Below, piece after piece: positions 30,035-42,401 of a stretch of 64,000 nucleotides of DNA. Position 1 is the stretch's first letter. Each line of letters begins with the position of its first letter. The notes under the pieces were generated by a model. That model did not search any database. It was given only the letters and a program-made list of their open reading frames with translations, and was not told the origin of the DNA. This DNA is from Gammaproteobacteria bacterium (lineage in GTDB: Bacteria > Pseudomonadota > Gammaproteobacteria > SZUA-152): contig JAKISS010000005.1 of the NCBI GenBank assembly GCA_021648485.1, positions 1-64,000 of the forward strand, read 5' to 3'. Made by a program: the position numbers and the translations under genes.

Positions 30035-30306
30035 ATTTTTCTCCCTTCAAACGTAACACACAGTGTAATTCCGGGGATCCATTTCAGGTATACCTAATAT
30101 GGGCTTAGCAGCGCATTTAATCTGCATATACAGTGTCTTTATTGCCGCAAAACACCTTATTATTTAGTGGTTTCCAGCATCCCACAAACTCGTTAGACTA
30201 CCTTTGAAGTGATCCATACTTGATCCGAAAACATTCACTGAATCTGCACAAAAAACGGCCATATTTCTGAAGCCCCGGCCATGCTGACCATCTTGGAGCA
30301 CACTTT

Positions 30307-30735
30307 ATGGATGACATAGACTTTGATTTACAAAGCGGTATAGCGGCATTCGAAGCCAAAGATTTTACCAGCGCCCTCCGCCTGCTTTCACCACTGGCCG
30401 ATGGCGGCATCGCCGAAGCACAATACCGCATGGGCATGATGTTTCAAAATGGTCTGGGGCGCGTAAAAAACGGTGAACAAGGCGTTCAATGGATGCGCGC
30501 TGCCGCAACCCAGGGGCACGCCTACGCACAGCATGGGTTAGGGGTAATGTACCTATACGGCGAGGGAGTGGAAAAAAACGAAGCCTCCGCGCTGGAATGG
30601 TTCCACCGTGCTGCCGAACAAGGCCTGCCCGGCGCACAGATGACCCTTGGCATGATGTACGAAAACGGTCAGGGCGTGGAAAAAAATGAGGTTGAAGCAC
30701 GCCGCTGGTATAACTTAGCCGATGAAAACAGTTAA
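30307..30735 (+). CDS. Sel1-repeat protein
   Basis: GGIAEAQYRMGMMFQNGLGRVKNGEQGVQWMRAAATQGHAYAQHGLGVMYLYGEGV repeats. Confidence 0.8.
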   Translation: MDDIDFDLQSGIAAFEAKDFTSALRLLSPLADGGIAEAQYRMGMMFQNGLGRVKNGEQGVQWMRAAATQGHAYAQHGLGVMYLYGEGVEKNEASALEWFHRAAEQGLPGAQMTLGMMYENGQGVEKNEVEARRWYNLADENS

Positions 30736-30748
30736 TCAGCAAATTACA

Positions 30749-30964
30749 CTACTTACTTTCCCACGTAGAAAAATTACTATCATTCTTGGCCTCACCATCC
30801 ACGTAGCCCGCTTCATAGGCATCGTTCACGCGCTGCTCTTCCACCTTTGGGTTTTGCAAAAAACCACTGGCCCAACCGACAATATATTCACGGGAAACGT
30901 TGGCTTTTTCCATTTTTTCAATGGCAGCATAATAATCTTCATTTATCATATTTTTCCCCATCAA
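30749..30964 (-). CDS. small hypothetical protein
   Basis: MINEDYYAAIEKMEKANVSREYIVGWASGFLQNPKVEEQRVNDAYEAGYVDG. Confidence 0.5.
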   Translation of the reverse strand: MMGKNMINEDYYAAIEKMEKANVSREYIVGWASGFLQNPKVEEQRVNDAYEAGYVDGEAKNDSNFSTWESK

Positions 30965-31326
30965 TCAACTTCAGAATTACAGAAAATTAGATTATACTAA
31001 TAATACTTTAATGAAGCAGCATTGCAATTCATTTTTACGCACCGTGGGACAAGCCTGCACCGCCACCTCGGCTTACAGAAAGTTACACCCCACCCCCGAC
31101 CCAAGCACATGTATATCGAAAAAAAACTGTACCGCCACAGTTTAGGTATAAAATGCAGCTTTCACAGAACACATCAACAACACTTTGAAAATCAATGAAA
31201 TAAACACACACACGGTTACATCTCATCAATATTTTCGACACTACTGAAGGAACACGCATGACATGACTTTCCTGTTTTCATGCAATATCGCAATATCATC
31301 CTTCGTGGTGTAACCTCTGTTGCTGA

Positions 31327-32882
<1,556 letters not shown>

Positions 32883-32902
32883 ATTCATGCGACAATCGCC
32901 AT

Positions 32903-33701
<799 letters not shown>

Positions 33702-33878
33702 TACAACCGGCTTTTTTACCGCATGCCGCGCTTTTGGTTCCTGACAATAAACTCACCACAAATAACCGATCTTTCCGCCGTTATTGAAACTTGCGCAGTC
33801 CCAACCAATTGGGTAGACTCGTGGCTGATCTTTATATCAAGCCTCCTGTGGGGGGTGGGCTTCTGAGGAGAATTTTTG

Positions 33879-33983
33879 ATGGATATCATCGTACCAATCG
33901 CTGTGTTTTTGTTCATTCTCGTCTCCACCACCATGCTGGGTGGTATGGGGTGTGATGCGGCGGCTAAAGCCCGCAAAAAATAA
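33879..33983 (+). CDS. 34-aa single-TM micropeptide (not in track)
   Basis: MDIIVPIAVFLFILVSTTMLGGMGCDAAAKARKK preceded by GAGGAG and followed by a terminator. Confidence 0.55.
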   Translation: MDIIVPIAVFLFILVSTTMLGGMGCDAAAKARKK

Positions 33984-34013
33984 AGAAAATACGGGGTCTT
34001 ATGCCCCGAATGC

Positions 34014-34042
34014 AAAAAAGCCCGGACTTCCCGGGCTTTTTT
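34014..34042 (+). terminator. Rho-independent terminator
   Basis: AAAAAAGCCCGGACTTCCCGGGCTTTTTT. Confidence 0.88.
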
Positions 34043-34157
34043 GTGTGGTTTCTGTGTGCTCACATGCACATCAAAAATACTGGCGCTCAGCATCAACAAA
34101 AAGTCATTACCTTAACTTAAGCACGCTACGTGTATCCTGCTTTTCCACATAACACAG

Positions 34158-34727
34158 TTGTATTCTATGCAAACGTCACATCAACCCGAAAAACTGCCTA
34201 TCCCTACAGAGAATGACATCTATCTTGTTAAATACCTGATGGTATCCGCACTCTGCCTGTTCATCGGTACGGTACATGGCGTACTACAGGTTATCCGCCC
34301 GATACGTGCATGGCTGGACAGCATCGGCAGTCCTTACGGCGGCCCCGGCCACCTCATCGATCCTCTGGCTCATGCTCACATCAACGTCATCGGTGGTGTC
34401 GTGATTTTTCTCATGGGAGCCTCGTATTATCTGTTACCCAGAATGGGGGGAGTTCGCCTCTATTCACAACGGCTGGTAAAACACACGCTCTGGTGGACTG
34501 GCCTCGGCATCGCCGGTTTTTACACCACTCTGATGACCTTTGGCATTCTCGAAGGCATGGCCCTTCTGGAAGACCCGGATTCAGTGGACGATATCCACCA
34601 GTTTTACGGTCCAACCATTGCCACCGTCTCCACTATTATGGGCATTGGGTTCTGGGTCTACTTCACCAATGTGTTTTTGACCTTCCGCAAAATACGCAAC
34701 AAGTTGAGTTCTGCAAAACTGTCATGA
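34158..34727 (+). CDS. stand-alone half heme-copper oxidase subunit I (CcoN C-terminal half-like)
   Basis: LAHAHINVIGGVVIFLMGASYYLLPRMGGVRLYSQRLVKHTLWW, resembles the CcoN helix X HxH region. Confidence 0.65.
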   Translation: MYSMQTSHQPEKLPIPTENDIYLVKYLMVSALCLFIGTVHGVLQVIRPIRAWLDSIGSPYGGPGHLIDPLAHAHINVIGGVVIFLMGASYYLLPRMGGVRLYSQRLVKHTLWWTGLGIAGFYTTLMTFGILEGMALLEDPDSVDDIHQFYGPTIATVSTIMGIGFWVYFTNVFLTFRKIRNKLSSAKLS

Positions 34728-35233
34728 TGCTTGAATGCGGCTGTCCCGGCGAATACCCCGACTGGCACAAACAGGATGTTGACCTGGCCCACCACACTGC
34801 ACACGCACTCCCCATTGCCAGCTTTTTTCATATGCCATTGTCATATGAAGCATATAAACAGCGTCAGCAAAATGAGATTGAGCAACTGGAATTACGCGAG
34901 CGCTGGCCCGGCTTTGCATTAACACGCACTGGCTGGTTGCGCGGAAAAATGATTCGGCTGCTGGAGAAAGGCGAATCACCTTCACGCTATTTTTTGCATC
35001 TACCCGCTAATTTTCAATTGCAGGGCTTCATGCACGAAGGAGGCATTGGCACCCTGCGTACAAGTGTGCGCGAACAACAAATGCGGTTATTGGATAACGG
35101 TCGGATGCCTAAAGAAATGTACCTGGTCTATCTCACCTGCCCAACCTGTTGTGACGCCCGAGGCGGAGAGCGCATTTTATTACTGCGGCGCTGGCGCAGC
35201 AGTCGCCGTTTGGCAGAAAAAACCCGTCAATAA
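34724..35233 (+). CDS. conserved hypothetical protein
   Basis: MMLECGCPGEYPDWHKQDVDLAHHTAHALPIASFF...; starts at ATGATG overlapping upstream stop; track ORF 34310.. is an upstream extension. Confidence 0.6.
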   Translation: MMLECGCPGEYPDWHKQDVDLAHHTAHALPIASFFHMPLSYEAYKQRQQNEIEQLELRERWPGFALTRTGWLRGKMIRLLEKGESPSRYFLHLPANFQLQGFMHEGGIGTLRTSVREQQMRLLDNGRMPKEMYLVYLTCPTCCDARGGERILLLRRWRSSRRLAEKTRQ

Positions 35234-35253
35234 ATTTTTAAGGGTCGCCAGCG

Positions 35254-35688
35254 TTATTGCACCCCCCGTTTTTGATTCAATGGAAAAAGCAGCACCGTTT
35301 CATCATCTTTATCATCACTTTTCGCCCGGCGCACATGAACCGATAGCGATTGTGTTGCGGGATCATCAACACGCATCGCGCGACGATACACGCCGGTATA
35401 ACCATCCTGAATTGCCTGCCGCCATTCTCCACTGTCACCCATGCGCAACATCACCACCAAACCCACGCCGGGCTTGTGCTCACGGTTGGCAAGAACGATG
35501 AATTCATTCATGCCCACTCGCATAGGAGTGGGCCGTGTTTCCACTCGAAAACTCAGCTCCTGCCACTGTTGCGGACCAAGAGTGACCGATTGTTCATTCG
35601 AACAGGCAGACAACAACCCCACAAACACGGCAATAAAAAACAGCGTCTTAAAACAGAAAGCGAAATAAACAGGTAACTTTCGCTTCAT
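35254..35688 (-). CDS. hypothetical lipoprotein of the oxidase cluster
   Basis: TM/lipobox FVGLLSACSNEQ. Confidence 0.55.
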   Translation of the reverse strand: MKRKLPVYFAFCFKTLFFIAVFVGLLSACSNEQSVTLGPQQWQELSFRVETRPTPMRVGMNEFIVLANREHKPGVGLVVMLRMGDSGEWRQAIQDGYTGVYRRAMRVDDPATQSLSVHVRRAKSDDKDDETVLLFPLNQKRGVQ

Positions 35689-36047
35689 TTTGAACCCGCC
35701 GGTGCGGCATAACGCTGGAGATAATCCAGCACAGCATTCAATTCACTTTTATTCAATGGCGTTGCTCCCTTTGTTATCATGCGCATTTGCATTCGATGTA
35801 AAATGGCGGGCCATGCCTGGGCAGTGTGTGCATGAGGCTGCGGCGCATTATGGCATTTAGCACACTTCGCTTGATAAAGCTGTGCGGATGCTGAATCCGC
35901 ATCAGGATACACCAGCGGCTCGTAAGAAATATCGCACGCTGACAACAACAGCGCTACTAAACCAAAACAACTATTTGTCTGTAGTTTTGTTGTTTGTGGC
36001 TTTAGACTTAAGGTATGCGGTCTTGTTTTCATTATTGTTTTCATCAT
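35685..36047 (-). CDS. c-type cytochrome (single CXXCH) lipoprotein
   Basis: LVALLLSACDISY...YQAKCAKCHNAPQPHAHTAQAWPAILHRM. Confidence 0.7.
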   Translation of the reverse strand: MMKTIMKTRPHTLSLKPQTTKLQTNSCFGLVALLLSACDISYEPLVYPDADSASAQLYQAKCAKCHNAPQPHAHTAQAWPAILHRMQMRMITKGATPLNKSELNAVLDYLQRYAAPAGSK

Positions 36048-36486
36048 TATCTGAGGATGATTCTGCCTCTTTTTCTTTATCCGAATCGAGACGCCCTGCT
36101 ACTTTGGAGCCGTAAAAATTCACCATAAAATAGACGAACGTACCAAACACAGCGGTATACAACAACGCCGCACCAAACCCCCAGTTTATCCATTCACGTT
36201 CATAACCGGGACGATCCCCCCAAAAAGGAAAGCTCAACCCGACAGCCACTAGCATCACAGCGACAATAATACCGATAAACCAGCGCGGTACTGGCTGCTG
36301 TGACTCGGGGATTTTTTCTACCAACTCCCAGTCTTCCAGTCCACGTTTGGAGCGGCGCTCCTCATCAGAAGCATAACCAAAATTATCCGCAGGCAATTCG
36401 CCCCACTTGGTATCTTCAAGCTCACTGGGGGAGACGGATTCTTTTTCTACAGGCTCAGCGTTGGGTGTATTTTCAATTTTATTCAT
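35971..36486 (-). CDS. membrane protein of oxidase cluster, CcoP-N-terminus-like
   Basis: PRWFIGIIVAVMLVAVGLSFPFWGDRPGYEREWINWGFGAALLYTAVFGTFVYFMVNFYG; no heme motif. Confidence 0.6.
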   Translation of the reverse strand: MNKIENTPNAEPVEKESVSPSELEDTKWGELPADNFGYASDEERRSKRGLEDWELVEKIPESQQPVPRWFIGIIVAVMLVAVGLSFPFWGDRPGYEREWINWGFGAALLYTAVFGTFVYFMVNFYGSKVAGRLDSDKEKEAESSSDNDENNNENKTAYLKSKATNNKTTDK

Positions 36487-36501
36487 TGGCAAATCCACAG
36501 T

Positions 36502-37848
36502 TTAAGATGCTCTATGACGCCAGGAGGTCCTTTCGTCTACATCGGGTACGGCATTTTTCGCAACAAAATGCTGCACTCGAAAAACTTTGTGCCAACCATC
36601 TACCGTATCCACATGCACTAAAAATGTGTGTAATCCTGGAGGAACCGTGGCGTCGATATGCAGATTCACATCAATTCGCCCGGCGGTGTCAAAACGTAAC
36701 ACTTTCTCCGGCATCGAATAGCTGTTTTCCGGCAACCCTTCGATACGTAACGTTGCCTCTGTCGCACGATACAGCTTATTGGAAACCGCAATACGATAGT
36801 CACGAATCACCGAACCAAATTGTTTATCGGCACGATAAACAGCTAGGTGATACCCGTCATACGTCAGCACTCCCCAAATAAACATACTCAAACCTAATAC
36901 TGAAAATGGCAGAGTCCAACGCATTCGCAAAGAGATTGAAGCCAAGTTACGTAAAGCGGAGGATTTTCCCGATACGCCTCTCTCGAAAGACAACAAACCT
37001 GTTTCACCTTTTTTGGCTTGCAGCTGATTACAGGCATCAATACATTCACCACAGTTAATGCAGCTGTCGTACATGTCCGTGTTACATGGATCAAGTCCGA
37101 TAAAACAGGAAGTACTGCAATAATTACATTTTTCACACTCGGAAGAACGTGTGTCATCATACGCAATCTTCAGCGTCTGCCTGGTTTTAAAGCCATGTTG
37201 CCACACACGGTATACACACATAAAACGACACCAGAAATGACGAATAACACTCACATCAACCAAAATAAGTATCACAAAAATGGCATAAATATAATGCAAT
37301 GAACTTGCTAGACGCTCATCATCCTGAAAGGTGATAAAAGACCAGATGACACCCGGCGGGTAAAAATAAAGCAATGGAATCAACGCCAGCAACATGGACA
37401 TCGCCAGCAGAATAAGCCCTAACACAACCCAGTTTAGCAGGCGGTTTTTACTCTCCGCCACTTTCATTTTTTCGCCCGAAACACTCATATCGGCACGTTT
37501 GCCAAGTAATCGATAAGTCCATTCGTTAGCTATTTCTGACAACGTGTTTTGTGGACAAACCCAACCACAAAAAGCCGTGCCCATTGTGGAATACAGCATT
37601 ACCATACCGCTGGCAAGCAGCATCCATAAGCCGAAAACCAGAAAAAAATCTGCCCACCAAATCTGATAACCCAAGACCACGAAGGCACCGGCCACCAGAT
37701 CAATACGCAACAGCCCACTTACGGGAATAATAATGGCAAGAGCAATGAACAGAAGCTGCGTGAACCGACGCCGCTTGTGAAAACTGAAGCCGCTATTGGC
37801 AGCTTCCACTCTGATGGGGATTTTACTTAAAGCATCGTTACTACTCAT
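36502..37848 (-). CDS. ccoG: cytochrome c oxidase accessory protein CcoG (RdxA/FixG)
   Basis: GTAFCGWVCPQNTLSE ... CEKCNYCSTSCFIGLDPCNTDMYDSCINCGECIDACN. Confidence 0.9.
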   Translation of the reverse strand: MSSNDALSKIPIRVEAANSGFSFHKRRRFTQLLFIALAIIIPVSGLLRIDLVAGAFVVLGYQIWWADFFLVFGLWMLLASGMVMLYSTMGTAFCGWVCPQNTLSEIANEWTYRLLGKRADMSVSGEKMKVAESKNRLLNWVVLGLILLAMSMLLALIPLLYFYPPGVIWSFITFQDDERLASSLHYIYAIFVILILVDVSVIRHFWCRFMCVYRVWQHGFKTRQTLKIAYDDTRSSECEKCNYCSTSCFIGLDPCNTDMYDSCINCGECIDACNQLQAKKGETGLLSFERGVSGKSSALRNLASISLRMRWTLPFSVLGLSMFIWGVLTYDGYHLAVYRADKQFGSVIRDYRIAVSNKLYRATEATLRIEGLPENSYSMPEKVLRFDTAGRIDVNLHIDATVPPGLHTFLVHVDTVDGWHKVFRVQHFVAKNAVPDVDERTSWRHRAS

Positions 37849-37910
37849 AACCGCATATTACCATTGTGTGCCTGTTTATTCATCGAATATCTCGATCAAC
37901 ACCAACGATA

Positions 37911-40544
37911 TTATCGACTAAACATGTAAGGCTTTTGCAGTGCGGAATTCAGAGGACTCAACACCGCAAATCGCTGTCGGTAAACGGCAGCCTGCTCACT
38001 ATTCCCGGCCAATTCCGCTAATTCCCACAAACGGCGCAATGCCTCCGTATGGTCTGGCCGTATGCGCAGCACCGACTCCAGCAACTGCTGCTCACTCAAT
38101 CCGCGCGCCTGTGCCGCAGCACGGCCCTGTAAAACAGCATCTGCCAATGCAAAGCCCACCCAGCGGTCTTTTGGGTTCGCCCGGTAGGCCAACGGCAGCA
38201 AACGCTGGTTTTCTATCGCATTTCCATGCAACAAAGCCAACCAACTGCGATGCGCTAACTCCGTGGCGATATAAGCACGCTCAAACAGAGGAAAATCATT
38301 CTCACTGATTCGGAGATCACTGACCGCCCCATCGAGCGGGCGGCGAATGGATAATAACCATGATAGTACCTTGGAAATATCCAGACTCCCGTCGTAACGT
38401 GCTTCCGGCAACTGATATTCAATCACTGGTGCCCATTCATCTTGTCGCGGCACATCAAACTCGGGAATCCCTCCCCAATAGCGTCCTAGCCATGTCCAAG
38501 ACCCTTCACTCCCCGTAGCCACCTCGACTTGTTCACTTGTCAGGCGCTGTACATTACTTAACAGTTGCGCACCACTAATACTGCCATCGCGTACACCGAC
38601 CATCGCTAATCGAAAAGCATCGACAAAAATAACCGCATTTGGAAACACATCTTTAAACGATGCTAAAACCACTTGCAAGCTATTAATGTCAAATTGATTC
38701 AGTGCCAGCCACTGCACAAAAATACCACCAGACGACAAACGTTTATGTGCCCGCATAAATTGTTGGCGGGATAGCAACGCGCTGCGCCCCACCAGATCAG
38801 GATGAAACAAGTCGCCAATAATCACATCATAATATTCAGCATCACTCAACAAAAAATGGCGAGCATCATCACGCACAATTTTCAGATGATCGGTAATGCC
38901 GCCATTGACAGGTCGAAACTCCTCTCGCGCAGCATTAATTGCGCCCAACGACAGCTCAACAGCAGTGCGCTGCAAGCCAGGAAATCCCAAAGAAGCCGAT
39001 GCAGATATTCCCGTCCCCAACCCCAAAAACAAAACCCGCTGTGGCTCGGGGTGCAATAATAACGGCAAACGTACCTGATTTTTTTGTACTTCTATCGCAG
39101 TGGGATCCGACGAGGCATCCATACGCCGCATATCAGCCAATAACTGTCGTTGACCATCCCTGCCAACAACAACATGCGTAATGGAAATGGCATCTTCATG
39201 CAAAGACAGTGTTTTTGTCTCTGCGTAGGCTTGTGGCAATAAACGGGACACTGGCGGCATTTCCATTACCATCATACTCAATGCCCCCATCACAATGACC
39301 AGAGCCCAAGCAGGCCGGGAAGCCCAACCCTGCGCCAGCACCAAGCCGAAAATCAATAACAGCATTGCTCCCAACACAATTGTACTGCTACTGCCAATGC
39401 TGGGAATAAAAACAAAACCCGCTAACAACGCACCTAACGCGGCACCCAACGAATTGGCACCGTACAACCACACGCCGCTTTGATACCGGTTACCCACTCG
39501 CTCTGCCAACAACGGCAACCAGGCACCCAACACCAATGTCACTGGCAGAGTCAATATAACAATCGCCAAACCCTGCAACCATAATGCCGCGAACAAAGAG
39601 GAAAAATGCGCCCGTTCAACCCAAGATGAAAGCACAGGCAACCACCACAAACTCAACAAAGCAAACCCGCAAGCTACAACTGGCAAAACACTGAACCAAT
39701 ATTTTTTTGTCAGCAACCGGGCTAACAGGCTACCAAAACCAATACCCGACAAAAACACCGCCAGAATAATCGCCAGCACATATTCGGTACGTAACATCAC
39801 CATGCCGAATAAACGCGCCCAACCTATTTGCAGTAAAAGCGCACCAACCCCAATGCCCGCATAAACCAATAGCCACTTTATAGAAGGGCGAATTAACGGA
39901 TTTGTCACTTCTCTTTTCTGCGCCGATTCAAATCGCCAGGACAATAAAAACAAAACTCCCGCAACCACAAGACTGACCAATGCCACAGCTCTCAACGATG
40001 ACAACCAACCCAACACAGGCAGCAACCATAGCGGCAATAATGCACCCAGGGCACCTCCAAGTGCATTGATTCCATAAATGCTGCCTAGAGAAACTTTTGC
40101 GCCTTGTACTGCGGATAAAATCAATGGGAAGCCAGCACCCATCGCCATGGCGGGAATCATTAACACCAGCGTGACAATAAAAATTTGCAGCGCAATCCAG
40201 CTGAAATAACTGGTATTACCTGCGATGATGGCAAACTGTGTATCCACCGCCTGGAATAGCGCAGGCATTGTTAATGCCGTAACGGCCACAAATAATTCAA
40301 TAAAGGCAAACAAACGTAAAGGACGGCTCGTTAACCGGCTCCAGCGCGCACCTAAAAAACTGCCCACACCCAAACCGGCCATGTAAGCAGCCACAGTGAC
40401 AACGACACCAAATATACTGACCCCGAACTGCAAAGACAGCATGCGTGTCCAGAGAATTTCATAAGCAAGACTGGCGGCACCGGAGATCAGATATAAACAA
40501 ACAAGAACCAGACCAAGCCTTCGTAATGCGGATATATTGTGCAT
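37911..40544 (-). CDS. fused membrane domain / spermidine synthase-like protein
   Basis: SGAASLAYEILWTRMLSLQFGVSIFGVVVTVAAYMAGLGVGSFLG...VLFLGLGTGISASASLGF...IIGDLFHPD. Confidence 0.8.
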   Translation of the reverse strand: MHNISALRRLGLVLVCLYLISGAASLAYEILWTRMLSLQFGVSIFGVVVTVAAYMAGLGVGSFLGARWSRLTSRPLRLFAFIELFVAVTALTMPALFQAVDTQFAIIAGNTSYFSWIALQIFIVTLVLMIPAMAMGAGFPLILSAVQGAKVSLGSIYGINALGGALGALLPLWLLPVLGWLSSLRAVALVSLVVAGVLFLLSWRFESAQKREVTNPLIRPSIKWLLVYAGIGVGALLLQIGWARLFGMVMLRTEYVLAIILAVFLSGIGFGSLLARLLTKKYWFSVLPVVACGFALLSLWWLPVLSSWVERAHFSSLFAALWLQGLAIVILTLPVTLVLGAWLPLLAERVGNRYQSGVWLYGANSLGAALGALLAGFVFIPSIGSSSTIVLGAMLLLIFGLVLAQGWASRPAWALVIVMGALSMMVMEMPPVSRLLPQAYAETKTLSLHEDAISITHVVVGRDGQRQLLADMRRMDASSDPTAIEVQKNQVRLPLLLHPEPQRVLFLGLGTGISASASLGFPGLQRTAVELSLGAINAAREEFRPVNGGITDHLKIVRDDARHFLLSDAEYYDVIIGDLFHPDLVGRSALLSRQQFMRAHKRLSSGGIFVQWLALNQFDINSLQVVLASFKDVFPNAVIFVDAFRLAMVGVRDGSISGAQLLSNVQRLTSEQVEVATGSEGSWTWLGRYWGGIPEFDVPRQDEWAPVIEYQLPEARYDGSLDISKVLSWLLSIRRPLDGAVSDLRISENDFPLFERAYIATELAHRSWLALLHGNAIENQRLLPLAYRANPKDRWVGFALADAVLQGRAAAQARGLSEQQLLESVLRIRPDHTEALRRLWELAELAGNSEQAAVYRQRFAVLSPLNSALQKPYMFSR

Positions 40545-40725
40545 TGAGTCTTAGCACCTTATCATTTGGACAATCCTGCCGATTCTCGTTAAATAACAGC
40601 CGGGATTACCTTTGACTTGTGCGGAAACGTAATTCAAGAACAGAAAAAATACACCTTTAACAGGCATAAAGTGAGCGCTACGTGACGTAACACCGACAAA
40701 TCCACAGTAGACTAAATCGATATGG

Positions 40726-41088
40726 TCAAAAAGGATAAAACCAGACAAGACCCACCACCGCATGCCCCAAAGCCAGCGTTAAACTTAAACCGGCACAAAT
40801 CATATGAGGAACAAATACACGTTTTCCATAGACAACCATAGCAACACCGAGCGCCACCGTAGCAATAATGAGCAGCAATAACGGGATACCCATTATAAAC
40901 ATAATCAGATGCTTGGTTTTAATGTCAATGGCAACCAGCTCACTTTTTGCTGATCTGTCATTATTGAAGGCTTGCATCACTGCCGAGCTTTGCTGCTCTG
41001 CCTTCGGCTCCAGAGACACATCCGCATACCCCGATGCAGGCACACTCAACACCAGCAATGCCAACAAACAGAAAACGTGTTTATTCAT
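40726..41088 (-). CDS. small membrane protein with signal peptide
   Basis: MNKHVFCLLALLVLSVPASGYADVS...; two C-terminal TM helices. Confidence 0.55.
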   Translation of the reverse strand: MNKHVFCLLALLVLSVPASGYADVSLEPKAEQQSSAVMQAFNNDRSAKSELVAIDIKTKHLIMFIMGIPLLLLIIATVALGVAMVVYGKRVFVPHMICAGLSLTLALGHAVVGLVWFYPF

Positions 41089-41305
41089 GTCCAGCATCAT
41101 TAACCTCTGATTTTTTAACTGCAAAATACCAGTACAGCACCGCCATAAGAACAAACGGAAAAAGAATAATAAGCAACAAAAAAATAAAGATTGCCCAAGG
41201 TGTATCAATAGTTACATGAAGATAACGGTAGCTGTCCACGGCATGTACGGAACAAGCAGTTGCCAACAACGTCAAAAATACGTACAAACGGGATATTTTA
41301 CTCAC
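41081..41305 (-). CDS. small membrane protein
   Basis: MSKISRLYVFLTLLATACSVHAVDSYRYLHVTIDTPWAIFIFLLLIILFPFVLMAVLYWYF. Confidence 0.55.
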   Translation of the reverse strand: MSKISRLYVFLTLLATACSVHAVDSYRYLHVTIDTPWAIFIFLLLIILFPFVLMAVLYWYFAVKKSEVNDAGHE

Positions 41306-41318
41306 TACGCACCTCTCG

Positions 41319-42398
41319 CTAATTTATTGCCTGACTGGTATCCGGCACCGTAACTACGCAGCGGAAGCCAAAAAAATCTGATGCATAATAAGGCATTGAA
41401 AAGTTCCGGTGATATGTCGATGTGGAAAACGGGTCACTTTTCCACGAGCCTCCACGGCGGACTTTATAGACACCCTCCACAGCGACCAAGTCGGCCACTT
41501 TCAAGGTACGGTCTTCGGCGGTCATCGCCTGTACTTTTTTTGGCTGAAATGTATCCCCAGCGGCAGAAGAGCCATCGTAAGGAAGAAAATCACTTGCTGT
41601 CCACTCACTGACATTTCCTGCCATATCATAAACGCCATACGGGCTCACGCCGGTTTTATATGTCGTCACAATATTACTTGCACCAACGTGATAATACGTA
41701 TTCAGGCGGTTTGCATCCATTTGATTGCCCCAAGGCCACCGTCGGCCATCAGTGCCACGCGCAGCTTTTTCCCACTCTGCCTCAGTCGGCAGACGTTTTT
41801 CTCGAAACCGGCAATAACTCACTGCGTCATACCATGTCACCATGGTGACAGGGTATTGCACTTTTCCATCGGGAATGAGTCCATCTTTCCAATCTAATGG
41901 TGGACGATGCTGTGTGGCTACAACAAACTGTGCAAACTCTGCGTGTGTAACAGGGTACTTATCAATTTTATATTCTGGTAAAAACACCGTATGTTGAGGA
42001 CGATTAAATTTATCAGCACGCTCTGAATCCGTACCCATTAAAAATTCACCCGCCGGAATCGTCACCATAGAAGCCAGCTCTTGCCATTGCTCAGTGGTTA
42101 ACAAAGCTTCCAGCTCATTCCATTGGTAAACTTTTTGAGCCCTCTTTTTGGATTCATGGATACGGTGCCGGGTAATATCTTCGCCTGCCGCACGTATATG
42201 ATCTTTCATATCCGCCAAATCGTAAGTTATCCGGGCTTTCATGTCATCCATACGATTTGCACCCAGCTGCACAACATGTATCACACCAAATATCACCGCC
42301 GCCGAAATGCAGGTTATAACCGTTGCCGCTAAATAACGTTCGCGCTTTCGGCGCTCGCTGGCACTCATATTGGACCGATATTGCACTGGCATACCCAA
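41319..42398 (-). CDS. SUMF1/FGE-domain protein, NirV-like, membrane-anchored
   Basis: IPAGEFLMGTDSERADKFNRPQHTVFLPEYKIDKYPVTHAEF...RGGSWKSDPFSTSTYHRNFSMPYYASDFFGFRCV. Confidence 0.85.
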   Translation of the reverse strand: MGMPVQYRSNMSASERRKRERYLAATVITCISAAVIFGVIHVVQLGANRMDDMKARITYDLADMKDHIRAAGEDITRHRIHESKKRAQKVYQWNELEALLTTEQWQELASMVTIPAGEFLMGTDSERADKFNRPQHTVFLPEYKIDKYPVTHAEFAQFVVATQHRPPLDWKDGLIPDGKVQYPVTMVTWYDAVSYCRFREKRLPTEAEWEKAARGTDGRRWPWGNQMDANRLNTYYHVGASNIVTTYKTGVSPYGVYDMAGNVSEWTASDFLPYDGSSAAGDTFQPKKVQAMTAEDRTLKVADLVAVEGVYKVRRGGSWKSDPFSTSTYHRNFSMPYYASDFFGFRCVVTVPDTSQAIN

Positions 42399-42401
42399 AC
42401 C

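Noticed and set aside
34310-34723. N-terminal extension of the 34310..35233 track ORF
   Set aside because: Overlaps the half-CcoN gene out of frame with Arg/His/Ser-rich sequence; the real gene most likely starts at 34724
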